DNA from: Flavobacterium sp. K5-23 | Lineage (GTDB): Bacteria; Bacteroidota; Bacteroidia; Flavobacteriales; Flavobacteriaceae | Assembly: GCF_023278045.1 (NCBI RefSeq) | Contig: NZ_CP056783.1 | Location: 868,001 to 932,000, forward strand | Reading direction: 5' to 3' | DNA: 64,000 nucleotides | In this document: positions 1 through 9,182 of the stretch, piece after piece | Layout of the letters: each line of letters starts with the position of its first letter | Position numbering within the stretch: the stretch's first letter is position 1 | Made by a program: the position numbers and the translations under genes | The notes under the pieces: model-generated | What the model saw: only the letters and a program-made list of their open reading frames with translations | Database searches by the model: none | What the model was told of the DNA's origin: nothing

Positions 1-1535
1 TCTGAGCGATAATTAACAATGTTTTCGGCCAGCTTCTCTCCTATTCCACTCACATAACTCAACAAATGTTTACTTGCGGTGTTGATGTTTATCCCTACCG
101 AATTTACGCAACGAATTACCGTATTATCCAGTTCTTCTTTCAGTTTGGTTTGGTCAACATCGTGTTGGTATTGGCCTACGCCAATGGCTTTCGGGTCGAT
201 TTTAACCAATTCGGCCAAAGGATCACTCAATCGTCTCCCAATAGATACTGATCCACGAACGGTTACATCATAATCCGGAAACTCCTCACGGGCAATTTTA
301 GAAGCTGAATAAACCGAAGCTCCAGCCTCGGAAACGATGAAAACTTGCACGGGTTTGTCAAAAGCTATTTTCTTGATAAAGAATTCGGTTTCTCTTGAAG
401 CGGTTCCGTTTCCTATTGAAATAGCATCTATTTTATACGAATTCACCATCGAACGGATTTTTTTCATCGCCATTGCCTCCTCTTTTTGAGGAGCGTGTGG
501 ATATATGGTTTCGTTGTACAACAAATCCCCTTTTTCATCCAAACAAACGATTTTACAACCCGATCTAAAACCAGGATCAATAGCCAAAATTCTTTTTTCT
601 CCTAATGGCGGCGCTAATAAAAGTTGTCCCAGATTATTGGCGAAAACCTGAATCGAATTGGCATCCGCTTTTGCTTTGGCTTCTTGCAAAGCTTCATTGG
701 AAATTGCTGGATTCAGCAATCTTTTATAACTGTCTTCAATGGCCAGTTGAACGTGTGGCGTGGTTTTATTTTGACCTTTTAAAACTAATTCGTCTATAAT
801 TGAATAGGCATCATCAATGTCAACTTCGACTTTAAATTTAATAAAACCTTCGTTTTCAGCACGAAGCATCGCTAATAATCGGTGAGATGGCGCTTTAGTC
901 AACGGTTCTGACCAATCAAAATATTGATTGAATTTTTGTGCTCCTTCTTCGTCTTTTTTAGTTTTTACAACCTTAGTGGTTATGGTAGCTTTTCGTTCGA
1001 ATAAACGTCTTAATTGTTTTCGAACATAGATGTTTTCATTAATCCATTCGGCAATAATATCACGCGCCCCTTGCAAAGCCGCTTCTTCATTTTCTACATT
1101 TTCATTCAAATATTGAGTGGAAATAAAATCGACATCATCATTATTTTGCGCCATAATGATTTTAGCTAAAGGCTCTAATCCTTTCTCGCGTGCCATATCG
1201 GCTTTTGTTTTTTTCTTCTTTTTATAAGGAAGGTAGAAATCCTCCAGTTCCTGTAAATCAAAACTTTTATCAATTTTAGCAAATAAACCTTCGTTCATAG
1301 CGCCTTGCTCTGTAATCGATTTTAAAATCGCTTCTTTGCGTTTTACTATAACTTCATATTCTTTTTGAAGTTTGGCTATATTTTCAATCTGCACTTCATC
1401 AAGATTTCCGGTTGTATCTTTTCGATAACGGGAAATAAAGGGAATGGTACAGTCTTCTTGTAAAAGCGCTACCGTTTTTTGAATATTAATCGCTGCCGTA
1501 GCAACAATTTTTGAGATGAATTGTATGTTAGTCAT
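1..1535 (-). CDS. tex: Tex-like RNA-binding transcription accessory protein (3' end off window)
   Basis: Reading the minus strand from an ATG at 1535 gives an uninterrupted frame of about 511 codons that runs off the window start. The product begins MTNIQFISKIVA and matches the Tex family: an N-terminal helical region, then a YqgF/RNase H-like domain around residues 320-450 (RILAIDPGFRSG), then a helix-hairpin-helix stretch near the visible end (HLLSYVSGIGEKLAENI). Tex proteins are usually 700-780 residues and end in an S1 RNA-binding domain, so roughly 200 C-terminal residues, including S1, lie outside the window. Family knowledge: Tex binds nucleic acid and affects transcription; its exact role here is inferred. 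It is divergent from the DUF1294 gene at 1590, leaving only about 55 bases for both promoters. Confidence 0.9.
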   Translation of the reverse strand, partial: MTNIQFISKIVATAAINIQKTVALLQEDCTIPFISRYRKDTTGNLDEVQIENIAKLQKEYEVIVKRKEAILKSITEQGAMNEGLFAKIDKSFDLQELEDFYLPYKKKKKTKADMAREKGLEPLAKIIMAQNNDDVDFISTQYLNENVENEEAALQGARDIIAEWINENIYVRKQLRRLFERKATITTKVVKTKKDEEGAQKFNQYFDWSEPLTKAPSHRLLAMLRAENEGFIKFKVEVDIDDAYSIIDELVLKGQNKTTPHVQLAIEDSYKRLLNPAISNEALQEAKAKADANSIQVFANNLGQLLLAPPLGEKRILAIDPGFRSGCKIVCLDEKGDLLYNETIYPHAPQKEEAMAMKKIRSMVNSYKIDAISIGNGTASRETEFFIKKIAFDKPVQVFIVSEAGASVYSASKIAREEFPDYDVTVRGSVSIGRRLSDPLAELVKIDPKAIGVGQYQHDVDQTKLKEELDNTVIRCVNSVGININTASKHLLSYVSGIGEKLAENIVNYRS

Positions 1536-1589
1536 TTTACTTTTTTTCGAACAGCTAAAATAATATCTTTGAACCTTAAATTGAGTTAA

Positions 1590-1853
1590 ATGACTGTTTT
1601 ATTCTACTGTATTTTGATTATAAATAGTTTTGCCTTTGTATTAACCGGTTATGATAAGCGACTGGCAATAAAAAATAAAAGAAGAGTATCTGAGAAAACG
1701 CTTTTAAGTATTGTGGCTTTCGGAGGTACTGTTGGAGCCGGAATTGCAATGGGACTTTTTAGACATAAAACAGCTAAAAGATCTTTTTTATTTAAGTATT
1801 TCGGAATCCTGTTAATTCAAGTTTTGTTACTTTATTATTATTGTAAGCTCTAA
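1590..1853 (+). CDS. DUF1294 family small membrane protein
   Basis: This is an 87-residue protein with a hydrophobic N-terminal segment (about residues 2-20), a basic stretch around DKRLAIKNKRR, the conserved-looking RHKTAKRSF motif near residues 58-66 and a second hydrophobic C-terminal helix. This arrangement fits DUF1294. The molecular function of the family is unknown; a small inner-membrane protein is the safe description. It is divergent from tex and convergent with rpiB, with a hairpin at 1867-1890 in between. Confidence 0.8.
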   Translation: MTVLFYCILIINSFAFVLTGYDKRLAIKNKRRVSEKTLLSIVAFGGTVGAGIAMGLFRHKTAKRSFLFKYFGILLIQVLLLYYYCKL

Positions 1854-1866
1854 AATAAAAATAAAA

Positions 1867-1890
1867 AAGCCGAATTTAAAAATTCGGCTT
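1867..1890 (-). terminator. Terminator of rpiB
   Basis: A perfect 10-bp stem (AAGCCGAATT / AATTCGGCTT) with a 4-base loop lies between two convergent genes. Read on the minus strand it is followed by a run of T, so it should end rpiB transcription; on the plus strand the T-run is weak. Confidence 0.75.
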
Positions 1891-1932
1891 GATTAATATT
1901 ATAAGGTGCTAAGCACCCAAAAAAATTTATCG

Positions 1933-2361
1933 TTAACAATAAATCTTATCAATTCTATTTTGATGTCTTCCTCCTTCAAAATTAGTATCTAAAAAAGTCT
2001 CAACCATTTCTACTGCTTGATGAATAGAAGTAAAACGTCCAGGGACGCATATAATATTAGCATCATTATGCTGACGTGATAATGCAGCTATTTCTTTATT
2101 CCAACATAGAGCGGCACGCACTTTTTGGTATTTGTTTGCTGTCATGGCAATTCCGTTTCCGCTTCCGCAAATTAAAACTCCAAAATCAACATTTCCATGT
2201 GCTACATCTTTTGCAACTGCATGGCCAAAATCAGGATAATCCACACTGTCGCTTGAATCTGTACCGTAATTAGTAACCTCATGTCCTTTTGCTTTAAGCA
2301 TTTCAACAATGGCTTTTTTGTAATCTGGACCAGCGTGATCGTTTCCTATTGCTATTTTCAT
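1933..2361 (-). CDS. rpiB: Ribose-5-phosphate isomerase B
   Basis: This 142-residue protein belongs to the RpiB/LacAB sugar-phosphate isomerase family and has the usual family length. It starts MKIAIGNDHAG, carrying the conserved DHAG substrate-binding motif, and has CGSGNG at residues 65-70 with the expected catalytic cysteine (Cys65). The later NDANIICVPGR stretch is also typical. It would interconvert ribose 5-phosphate and ribulose 5-phosphate in the cytosolic non-oxidative pentose phosphate pathway. It reads away from the AT-rich gap at 2362-3054, which is a candidate replication origin, so it would be leading-strand on that side. Confidence 0.92.
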   Translation of the reverse strand: MKIAIGNDHAGPDYKKAIVEMLKAKGHEVTNYGTDSSDSVDYPDFGHAVAKDVAHGNVDFGVLICGSGNGIAMTANKYQKVRAALCWNKEIAALSRQHNDANIICVPGRFTSIHQAVEMVETFLDTNFEGGRHQNRIDKIYC

Positions 2362-3054
2362 TATATATATATTAAGTTGTGTGGTGCAAATTTACCAAAA
2401 GATTATTAAAATTTATATTATAGATGATTTTGTTTATTGGATATAAAAAAAGTTTTTATAATTATATATGGATATGTGTGTTTAAGTGCCACATTACTAA
2501 TAAACTAGTAGTTATTAACAATTCTTAATAATATATAAAACACTGTAAATCAATACGTTTTCAATAATTAAAATGTTAAAATTTTACATTGTTAATAACC
2601 AAACTTAAATCCTTGAAAATCAAGGAAACGTATGTTGATGAAAAATGTTGATAACTTGAGATAGAAAATAAGAAGTTTATTTTGGTGTTTATTAAAAAAA
2701 ATGTAATCCAAAACCCATATTTATAAACCTAATAAAGTTTGATGAATTTTTAGAATAGTTATCAATACTCAAAAACAGTTTATCAACATAAATTTTAAAA
2801 ATACTTATTTACAATTTGGTTAGTTTTTAGTTTATCAACCATTGTTAATTAAAACTTAAAAACACTTTAAAACTAGAACTTTAGATAAATATAACATTGT
2901 TGATAACTCAGAATAACATCCTTAAACTTGATATCATAGCATTTCTAAATAAATTTATTGCCACTATTAACACACTATAATAACCATAAATTAATTAATT
3001 AAATTTAAATTTTCTTTTTGTTGTATTATATATATGTTGACAACTTTGAAAAAT
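2362..3054. other. Candidate replication origin (oriC): AT-rich gap with DnaA-box-like 9-mers
   Basis: No convincing gene occupies this 690-bp, extremely AT-rich gap. It holds four 9-mers one or two mismatches from the DnaA box TGTGGATAA: TGTTGATAA at 2646-2654 (+), its complement TTATCAACA at 2780-2788, TTATCAACC at 2832-2840, and TGTTGATAA at 2898-2906 (+). Weaker relatives are at 2512-2520, 2590-2598, 2759-2767 and 3035-3043. Flanking genes mostly point outward (rpiB and tex left; rnr and on right), and four parS-like sites lie about 19-21 kb away. dnaA itself is not in the window, which is not unusual in Bacteroidota. Skew was not computed. Confidence 0.6.
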
Positions 3055-3294
3055 TTAAACGATTTTTAAATTGTTATCGTACTTCATTTCCTGAAGAATA
3101 GTTTTGACACTCAAAAAATCATTAGGATGAATTTTAAGTTTAATTCCTCCAAGAGCGTTTGAGTACATTGGAACAATCGATGACATCATTTCATTCTCAA
3201 AAAAGTATTTCAATCCTTCTTGATCTAAACGATGTTTAAGAATTTCTATTTCATGAATGTAATCAAAAATAGCAATGGTGATAAATGCTTCCAT
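3055..3294 (-). CDS. DUF2007-type small protein (putative signal-transducing)
   Basis: This 79-residue protein begins MEAFITIAIFDY and contains a compact alpha-beta domain with EIEILKHRLDQEGL and a C-terminal DFLSVKTILQEM helix, as in the DUF2007 family of small cytosolic proteins that resemble PII-like folds. I chose the ATG at 3294 rather than the longer open frame to 3507, because the longer version would overlap the start of rnr and its extra N-terminus shows no homology-like character. Function is unknown. It sits between the candidate origin and rnr and is divergent from rnr. Confidence 0.75.
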   Translation of the reverse strand: MEAFITIAIFDYIHEIEILKHRLDQEGLKYFFENEMMSSIVPMYSNALGGIKLKIHPNDFLSVKTILQEMKYDNNLKIV

Positions 3295-3412
3295 TTTTGT
3301 TGTTTTTATAAAGATACAACTATTCTTGAAAGTTATTTTTTCTTTAAAACTGGGAGCTATTTTCTTATAACTGTTAACTATTTCGTAATTTTCGACTTTT
3401 AAGAAACGATTT

Positions 3413-5590
3413 ATGAGTAAAAGATTAAGAAAGCCGGTAAAAAAAGAGATAGATTTCTCTGAAAAAATTATAAAAATATTATCGCAAAGTGCTAATAAAG
3501 CATTCAATTATAAACAAATAGTAGCAAAGCTTGACCTTGATGATACACAAAGTAGAAATCAAATTATCAAAGATTTAAAGATAATGGCTGCTGCAAAATT
3601 AATTATAGAATCAGAACCAGGGAAGTATTTAATTAAAGCCGAAAGTAAAGAATATTACGAAGGTAAAATTGATATGACAGGGCGAAGAACTGCTTACTTT
3701 GTTTGTAGTGAATTAGATGAAGATGTCTTTATTCCAACAAATAATTTAAACCATGCACTAGATAAAGATATCGTAAAAGTGTATGTTTATAACAAACGAA
3801 AAGGGAAAAAACCAGAAGGTGAGGTTATTGAAGTTATCGAAAGAAACAAAACTGATTTTGTGGGAGTAATTGATATTCAAAAGAATTTCTCTTTTGTATC
3901 TACTGCCAATCCAAAAATGTATACCGATATTTTTATCCCAAAAGATAAAATAGGGGAGGCGGAACAAGGAGATGTAGTTTTAGTTCATATCGAAGACTGG
4001 CCTGCTAGAGCGGATAGCCCTTTTGGTAAAGTAATAAAAGTACTAGGAAAACCAGGAGAACACGATACAGAGATTCATGCTATTTTAGCCGAATATGGTT
4101 TGCCATCAGAGTTTCCTATTGAAGTGGAAACCTATGCTCAAAAAATAGATACTTCTATAGATGAGACTGAGATTGCGAAACGTCGTGATATGCGGGATAC
4201 ACTAACTTTTACAATCGATCCAAAAGATGCTAAAGATTTTGATGATGCATTATCATTTAAAATATTAGAAAATGGAAATTACGAAATAGGTATTCATATT
4301 GCCGATGTTTCCCATTATCTTGAAGAAGGAACCATCCTTGATGATGAAGCGTATCAAAGAGCAACATCAGTATATTTAGTGGATAGGGTAGTACCTATGT
4401 TACCTGAGGTGTTATCTAATTTCGCATGTTCTTTGCGTCCAAATGAAGAAAAGTATACATTCTCGGCTGTTTTTGAAATTTCACAAAAAGCCGAAGTTGT
4501 TAACCAATGGTTTGGTAGAACTGTTATTTATTCTGATCAACGATTTGCGTATGAAGAAGCACAATACATTATTGAAACCAAAGATGATGTAATTCCTGAG
4601 GAAATTTCAATAACAAATTCATCTTATAAAGTATCAGAGAATATTGTAAATGCTACTTTAAAACTAGATGAGTTAGCTAAAATTCTTAGAAAAAGAAGAA
4701 TGGCTGAAGGTGCTATTTCATTTGATAAAGTAGAAGTAAAATTCAATTTAAATCAAGAAGGAGAACCTGAAGGTGTTTATTTTAAAATATCAAAAGATGC
4801 CAATCATTTGATTGAAGAGTTTATGCTTTTAGCTAATAAAAAAGTGGCTGAATACATTGGAAAACAAAAGAAAACTTTCATTTATAGAATTCACGATGAA
4901 CCAAATGAAGATAAACTGTTTGCTATGCAAGCTGTTATTGCAAAATTTGGACATAAAATTGATTTCAAACAAGGTTCTATTTCCCAGGCTTTAAATAAGT
5001 TAATGGCAGATGTTAATGGAACTAAAGAACAAAATCTTATTGATACTCTAGCTATTAGAAGTATGAGTAAAGCCAAGTATTCTACCGATAATATAGGTCA
5101 TTACGGATTGGCTTTTGATTATTATTCTCATTTTACTTCCCCTATTCGTCGTTATCCTGACGTTATGGTACACCGTTTGCTACAGTTTTATTTAGACGGA
5201 GGTAAATCAGTAGATGAAGAAACTTATGAAGTAAAATGTTTGCACTCTTCCACAATGGAAGGTTTAGCTACAAATGCTGAAAGAGATTCTATCAAATACA
5301 TGCAAGTAAAATACATGCAAGATCATCAGGATCAAGAGTTTTTAGGTGTAATTTCTGGAGTTACCGAATGGGGTATCTATGTAGAAATTATTGAAAACAA
5401 ATGTGAAGGAATGGTGCGTATTCGTGATATAAAAGACGATTATTACACATTTGATGAAAAGCAATATGCACTAGTTGGAGCAACTTCTAGCAAGTTGTTA
5501 CAATTAGGGGATGAAATCTTCGTTAAGGTTAAAACTGCCGATTTAGTTAAAAAACAATTGGATTTTAACTTTATAAGAAGAATGGAATAA
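3413..5590 (+). CDS. rnr: Ribonuclease R
   Basis: This 725-residue protein has the full RNase R/RNase II layout: an N-terminal winged-helix-like region (about 15-75), cold-shock/OB domains (about 80-230), the RNB catalytic domain and a C-terminal S1 domain (about 640-722). The catalytic aspartates are in IDPKDAKDFDDALSF near residues 268-282, and HFTSPIRRYPDVMVHR near 573 is the conserved RNB signature. It would degrade structured RNA 3' to 5' in the cytosol, in mRNA and rRNA quality control. The ATG at 3413 gives a short, lysine-rich lead. A GIN-domain gene follows after 17 bases, suggesting co-transcription. Confidence 0.95.
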   Translation: MSKRLRKPVKKEIDFSEKIIKILSQSANKAFNYKQIVAKLDLDDTQSRNQIIKDLKIMAAAKLIIESEPGKYLIKAESKEYYEGKIDMTGRRTAYFVCSELDEDVFIPTNNLNHALDKDIVKVYVYNKRKGKKPEGEVIEVIERNKTDFVGVIDIQKNFSFVSTANPKMYTDIFIPKDKIGEAEQGDVVLVHIEDWPARADSPFGKVIKVLGKPGEHDTEIHAILAEYGLPSEFPIEVETYAQKIDTSIDETEIAKRRDMRDTLTFTIDPKDAKDFDDALSFKILENGNYEIGIHIADVSHYLEEGTILDDEAYQRATSVYLVDRVVPMLPEVLSNFACSLRPNEEKYTFSAVFEISQKAEVVNQWFGRTVIYSDQRFAYEEAQYIIETKDDVIPEEISITNSSYKVSENIVNATLKLDELAKILRKRRMAEGAISFDKVEVKFNLNQEGEPEGVYFKISKDANHLIEEFMLLANKKVAEYIGKQKKTFIYRIHDEPNEDKLFAMQAVIAKFGHKIDFKQGSISQALNKLMADVNGTKEQNLIDTLAIRSMSKAKYSTDNIGHYGLAFDYYSHFTSPIRRYPDVMVHRLLQFYLDGGKSVDEETYEVKCLHSSTMEGLATNAERDSIKYMQVKYMQDHQDQEFLGVISGVTEWGIYVEIIENKCEGMVRIRDIKDDYYTFDEKQYALVGATSSKLLQLGDEIFVKVKTADLVKKQLDFNFIRRME

Positions 5591-5607
5591 TCAATAAATT
5601 ATAGAAT

Positions 5608-6276
5608 ATGAAAAAGATAATGATACTAGCATTGGCTTTTGTTACTCAAGTAACATTTGCCCAAGTGACTAAAAATATAGGTGATTTTAATCAAGTTAAA
5701 GTTTATGATAAACTGAACGTAAAATTGATTTCATCATCTGAAAACAAAGTAATTATAACAGGGGAGAGGGAAGATGAAGTAGAGTTTGTTAATAAAAATG
5801 GGGAATTAAAAATTAGAATGCCTTTTCCTAAACTTTTATCCGGTACTGATATTTCTATTAAGTTATATTATAAAAACATAGAAAGTATTTCCGCTAGTGA
5901 AGGATCTCTTGTTTCCAGTGAAGATGTTTTTAAACAAACTATTATGGATTTGAATTCTAGAGAAGGTTCAGAGATTAATCTACAATTAGATGTTCAAAAA
6001 GTAAATGTAAAAGCAGTAACTGGTGGAAAAGTGGTGTTATCAGGAAAAGCGATAAACCAAGATGTAGTGATAATGTCAGGTGGAGTTTTAGAATCAAGAG
6101 ATTTACATAGCTCACAAACCACAATAACTGTTTCTGCGGGAGGAAATGCTGAAATATATGCTACTACTCTTGTTGACGCAAAAGTTAAAGCAGGAGGCTT
6201 TATTTATGTTTATGGTAATCCAAAACAGATCAATAAAGAAACATTACTTGGTGGAAAAATTATTGAGAAAAATTAA
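5608..6276 (+). CDS. GIN-domain (DUF2807) envelope protein
   Basis: The 222-residue product begins with a signal peptide (MKKIMILALAFVTQVTFAQ, cleavage expected near residue 19) and continues as a repetitive beta-rich protein with many short turns (for example ASEGSLVSSEDVF and SAGGNAEIYATTLV). This matches the putative auto-transporter/adhesin head GIN domain (DUF2807), a right-handed beta-helix-like fold common in Bacteroidota. It is probably periplasmic or outer-membrane associated; its function is not established. It follows rnr by 17 bases and precedes a LysE-type gene by 38, so all three may share a transcript. Confidence 0.85.
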   Translation: MKKIMILALAFVTQVTFAQVTKNIGDFNQVKVYDKLNVKLISSSENKVIITGEREDEVEFVNKNGELKIRMPFPKLLSGTDISIKLYYKNIESISASEGSLVSSEDVFKQTIMDLNSREGSEINLQLDVQKVNVKAVTGGKVVLSGKAINQDVVIMSGGVLESRDLHSSQTTITVSAGGNAEIYATTLVDAKVKAGGFIYVYGNPKQINKETLLGGKIIEKN

Positions 6277-6314
6277 TCTTTTACCGATTTCACAAAAACA
6301 AATTTTGATTATTC

Positions 6315-6995
6315 ATGATTAACGATATTTTATCCGGAATTCCCTGGGGAATTTTCTTGAGTTTTATGATAGGTCCTGTTTTTTTTATTTTACTTGAAAC
6401 TAGTATTATAAAAGGATTTAGAGCTGCATTTGTATTTGATTTAGGAGTTGTATTAGGAGACATTGTATTTATTGCTATTGCTTATTTAGGGAGTTATAGA
6501 TTAATTCAAAGTTTAAAAGACAAGCCGGCTCTTTTTATTTTTGGAGGAATACTGATGTTATCTTATGGTTTAATTTCTTTTATCAGTTTACGGAAAGAGA
6601 AAAAAGTTGATACTAAAGCAATTGACCGGGAAATAATAAAGAAAGACTACTTAAGTCTTTTTATTAAAGGTTTTTTTTTAAATATTATCAACATTGGAGT
6701 TCTTGGGTTTTGGTTGGCTGTTATTATTTCTGTAGGGCCAAAACTAGAAATGCAAAGCTCCAGAATGATAACTTTCTTTACAACTGTTATTGTAACTTAT
6801 CTAATTATTGATTCTATTAAAATTGTATTGGCTAAGCAGTTAAAAACTAAAATGACTCCTTCTAATATTCTTAAAATTAAAAAAATAATTAGTGTTGTTT
6901 TAATGGTTTTTGGATTGGTTTTAATTACTCAGGGTTGGTTTCCAAACGAAAAAGAAATGGTCAAAAGAGCTTTCGAAAAAATAGAAAAAAAATAA
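6315..6995 (+). CDS. LysE-family amino-acid exporter-like membrane protein
   Basis: A 226-residue integral membrane protein with about six hydrophobic segments. The first segment ends in the conserved IGPVFFILLETSI motif (Gly-Pro near residues 20-21), followed by GFRAAFVFDLGVVLGD, as in LysE/RhtB translocators. These export amino acids or related metabolites across the inner membrane; the substrate cannot be read from the sequence. A charged cytoplasmic loop (LRKEKKVDTKAIDRE) separates the two halves. It is the last gene before a strong terminator at 7011-7037. Confidence 0.85.
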   Translation: MINDILSGIPWGIFLSFMIGPVFFILLETSIIKGFRAAFVFDLGVVLGDIVFIAIAYLGSYRLIQSLKDKPALFIFGGILMLSYGLISFISLRKEKKVDTKAIDREIIKKDYLSLFIKGFFLNIINIGVLGFWLAVIISVGPKLEMQSSRMITFFTTVIVTYLIIDSIKIVLAKQLKTKMTPSNILKIKKIISVVLMVFGLVLITQGWFPNEKEMVKRAFEKIEKK

Positions 6996-7010
6996 TTATA
7001 AAGATTTCTA

Positions 7011-7037
7011 AACCTCTCTATTCGAGAGGTTTTTTTA
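7011..7037 (+). terminator. Terminator after the LysE-type gene
   Basis: An 8-bp perfect stem (AACCTCTC / GAGAGGTT) with a short loop is followed directly by six or more T on the plus strand. Confidence 0.8.
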
Positions 7038-7052
7038 TGCTTTTTTTCTTCG

Positions 7053-7330
7053 AAGGTCATCGAATAAACAAGCAGATTCGAACCTACATTTATCTAAGGT
7101 TTATTAATATTTAATATAATAATACGTCTTAATTTCTTAGAAGGTTATCGAATAATAGAGCAGATGTGAACATTCCTTTACTTAATTTTCTTAAAAATTA
7201 AATATAAAAATAACTTTCAAATTTCTTTTAAGGTTATTGAAGTAACGAGCAGATTCGAACATTCCTTTACCTAATTTTTATTACAAATTAAGTATAAAAA
7301 AACACCTTCAAATTTCTTTTAAGGTTATTG
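7053..7330. repeat. Left part of tandem array of tRNA-Cys 3'-end units
   Basis: Three complete units (7053-7140, 7141-7229, 7230-7320) and the first 10 bases of a fourth precede the IS21-type element. Each unit is 88-91 bp, begins with AAGGTTAT(C/T)G, contains the motif GAGCAGATTCGAAC (the complement of the T-arm and acceptor 3' end of the tRNA-Cys at 10402-10472) and ends in an AAATTTCTTTT tract that derives from the tRNA terminator. Unit 1 is the most diverged, and divergence falls towards the intact tRNA gene. Confidence 0.85.
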
Positions 7331-7591
7331 GATATTCCGCTGCAAAGGTCGCCACGATTCCGCTACAAAGTACGCCACCCATTCCGCTACAAAGGTCGCC
7401 ACGATTCCGCTGGAAAGGTCGCCACTTATTCCGGAGCAAAGTACGCCACTTTACTCTTGGTTTAACACTTTTAACGGACTGACATTCCGGCACAAAGGTC
7501 GCCACCTATCCCGGGTCCATTATCTCACTAAGTAGAGATTTAACCGCCAATTACTATAAGTTTGGTTTATAATCAAAAAACCACTTGCAGT

Positions 7592-9157
7592 ATGGCAAAT
7601 AAACTACTTAGTATGATTAAGATAAGACAGATACTTTTATTCTTAGAACGTAGTGTTTCACAGCGTTCTATAGAAAAGGAAGTGAAAATTTCTAGAAAAA
7701 CAATCGCACTGTATTTGCAAAAATTTGCGCAAACTGGAGTTGATTTTAAAGAATTATTAAAGCGTTCCGATCAGGAGCTTGAGCAAATACTTGGGCTTAT
7801 AAAGCCTGTTGTGGTAGACGATACTGACCCTCGGAAAGATCATTTTAACAATCTGAGTGGGTATTTTAATAAGGAACTCAATCGAACCGGTGTTACGCGT
7901 CTACTGCTTTGGGAAGAATATATTAAAGAATATCCATCAGGATTTCAGTATTCCAGGTTCTGTGAACTTTTACAGGATCAGGAGAAGGTTAACAATGCGG
8001 TGATGCATTTCGTCCATACCCCTGCAAAGCTACTCGAAGTAGACTTTGCGGGTGATATGCTTCACTATGTAGATACTTCAACAGGAGAACTAATTGCGTG
8101 CCCGGTATATGTTGCAGTGCTTCCTTTTAGTGGTTATGGTTATGTAGAGGCTTTACCGGATGCAAAATTACCTCAAGTGGTTAAAGCTTTGAACCATACT
8201 ATTGCGTACTTTGGAGGGGTTCCCCTGACTGTTAAATCGGACAACATGAGGCAATGGGTGTCAAAAAGTTGTAAATATGAACCTGTATTTACTGATATGC
8301 TCGAGCAATGGGCAAACCACAATAATATCGCTCTGCTGGCAGCTCGTCCCTATAAACCAAAAGATAAACCCTCTGTTGAAAATAATGTAAAGATCACCTA
8401 TAGGCGCATTTATGCCACTCTGCGTAACGATACTTTTCATAGTCTTTCTGAACTTAACAAGGCCATTAGAGAGAAACTCGATAGTCATCATCAGTTGAAC
8501 TTTCAGAAGAAAGTATTCAGTAGACTTGAGTTGTTTGAAAGCCAAGAGAAAATAGCACTACAACCCTTGCCAGAATCCCCATACAGTATCAGACATTACA
8601 CCAAGGCAAAGGTGCAAAAGCATTACCATGTGCTTGTGGGTGAAGACTGGCACTTTTACTCTGTTCCATACCGCTACATTGGAAAAGAGGTACGCATTTC
8701 TTATGATCAAGACATCGTAGAGATCTATTCTGATGGACAAAGAATTGCTGTGCATACTAGGAATTATACCAGCCATGGCTATACCAGTACTAGGGAACAT
8801 ATGCCCGAAAGACACCAGGCCATAAGTAATCAACGTGGATGGAGCCCTGAATACTATCTCAAAAAAGCCGAAGAAAATGGACCGTATAGTTTTGAATTCT
8901 TCAAAAAAGTAATGGACAGTAAACTGATAATCGACCAGTCCTATACCGCTTGTTTGGGTCTGCTGAGATTAATGAATTCGTATGGCAGTATCCGAATGGA
9001 GGCTGCATGTAAGCGGGGTTTAAGAGGTAACAAAATCAGCTATGGTGTCATTAAAAATATCCTGGAAAACAATATGGATTTACTCGAAGAAGAGGCTCCT
9101 GCTGAATTCCGTATCCCTGACCACAAAAACCTCAGAGGCCCTGAAGCCTATAATTAA
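7592..9157 (+). CDS. istA: IS21-type transposase IstA
   Basis: A 521-residue DDE transposase counted from the ATG at 7592; an upstream TTG at 7562 and a later ATG at 7613 are alternatives. The N-terminus is a helix-turn-helix (IRQILLFLERSVSQRSIEKE). The rve/integrase catalytic core follows with Asp in LEVDFAG (about residue 150), Asp in VKSDN (about 215) and Glu in KPSVEN (about 260), then a C-terminal beta-barrel-like region. It would bind the repeated end sites and carry out DNA strand transfer, with IstB as its ATPase partner, encoded 25 bases downstream. Confidence 0.92.
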   Translation: MANKLLSMIKIRQILLFLERSVSQRSIEKEVKISRKTIALYLQKFAQTGVDFKELLKRSDQELEQILGLIKPVVVDDTDPRKDHFNNLSGYFNKELNRTGVTRLLLWEEYIKEYPSGFQYSRFCELLQDQEKVNNAVMHFVHTPAKLLEVDFAGDMLHYVDTSTGELIACPVYVAVLPFSGYGYVEALPDAKLPQVVKALNHTIAYFGGVPLTVKSDNMRQWVSKSCKYEPVFTDMLEQWANHNNIALLAARPYKPKDKPSVENNVKITYRRIYATLRNDTFHSLSELNKAIREKLDSHHQLNFQKKVFSRLELFESQEKIALQPLPESPYSIRHYTKAKVQKHYHVLVGEDWHFYSVPYRYIGKEVRISYDQDIVEIYSDGQRIAVHTRNYTSHGYTSTREHMPERHQAISNQRGWSPEYYLKKAEENGPYSFEFFKKVMDSKLIIDQSYTACLGLLRLMNSYGSIRMEAACKRGLRGNKISYGVIKNILENNMDLLEEEAPAEFRIPDHKNLRGPEAYN

Positions 9158-9182
9158 ACAACTTAAATAAATCCTAATAGAA

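Noticed and set aside
3055..3507. A 150-residue minus-strand protein
   Set aside because: Its N-terminal 71 residues overlap the rnr start and promoter space. The DUF2007-like part begins at the ATG at 3294, so only 79 residues are real.
7308..7505. A 65-residue minus-strand frame across the IS21-type left end
   Set aside because: It is an accident of the repeated end sites; the product is a repeat of RNKWRPFQRN-like words with no coding character.
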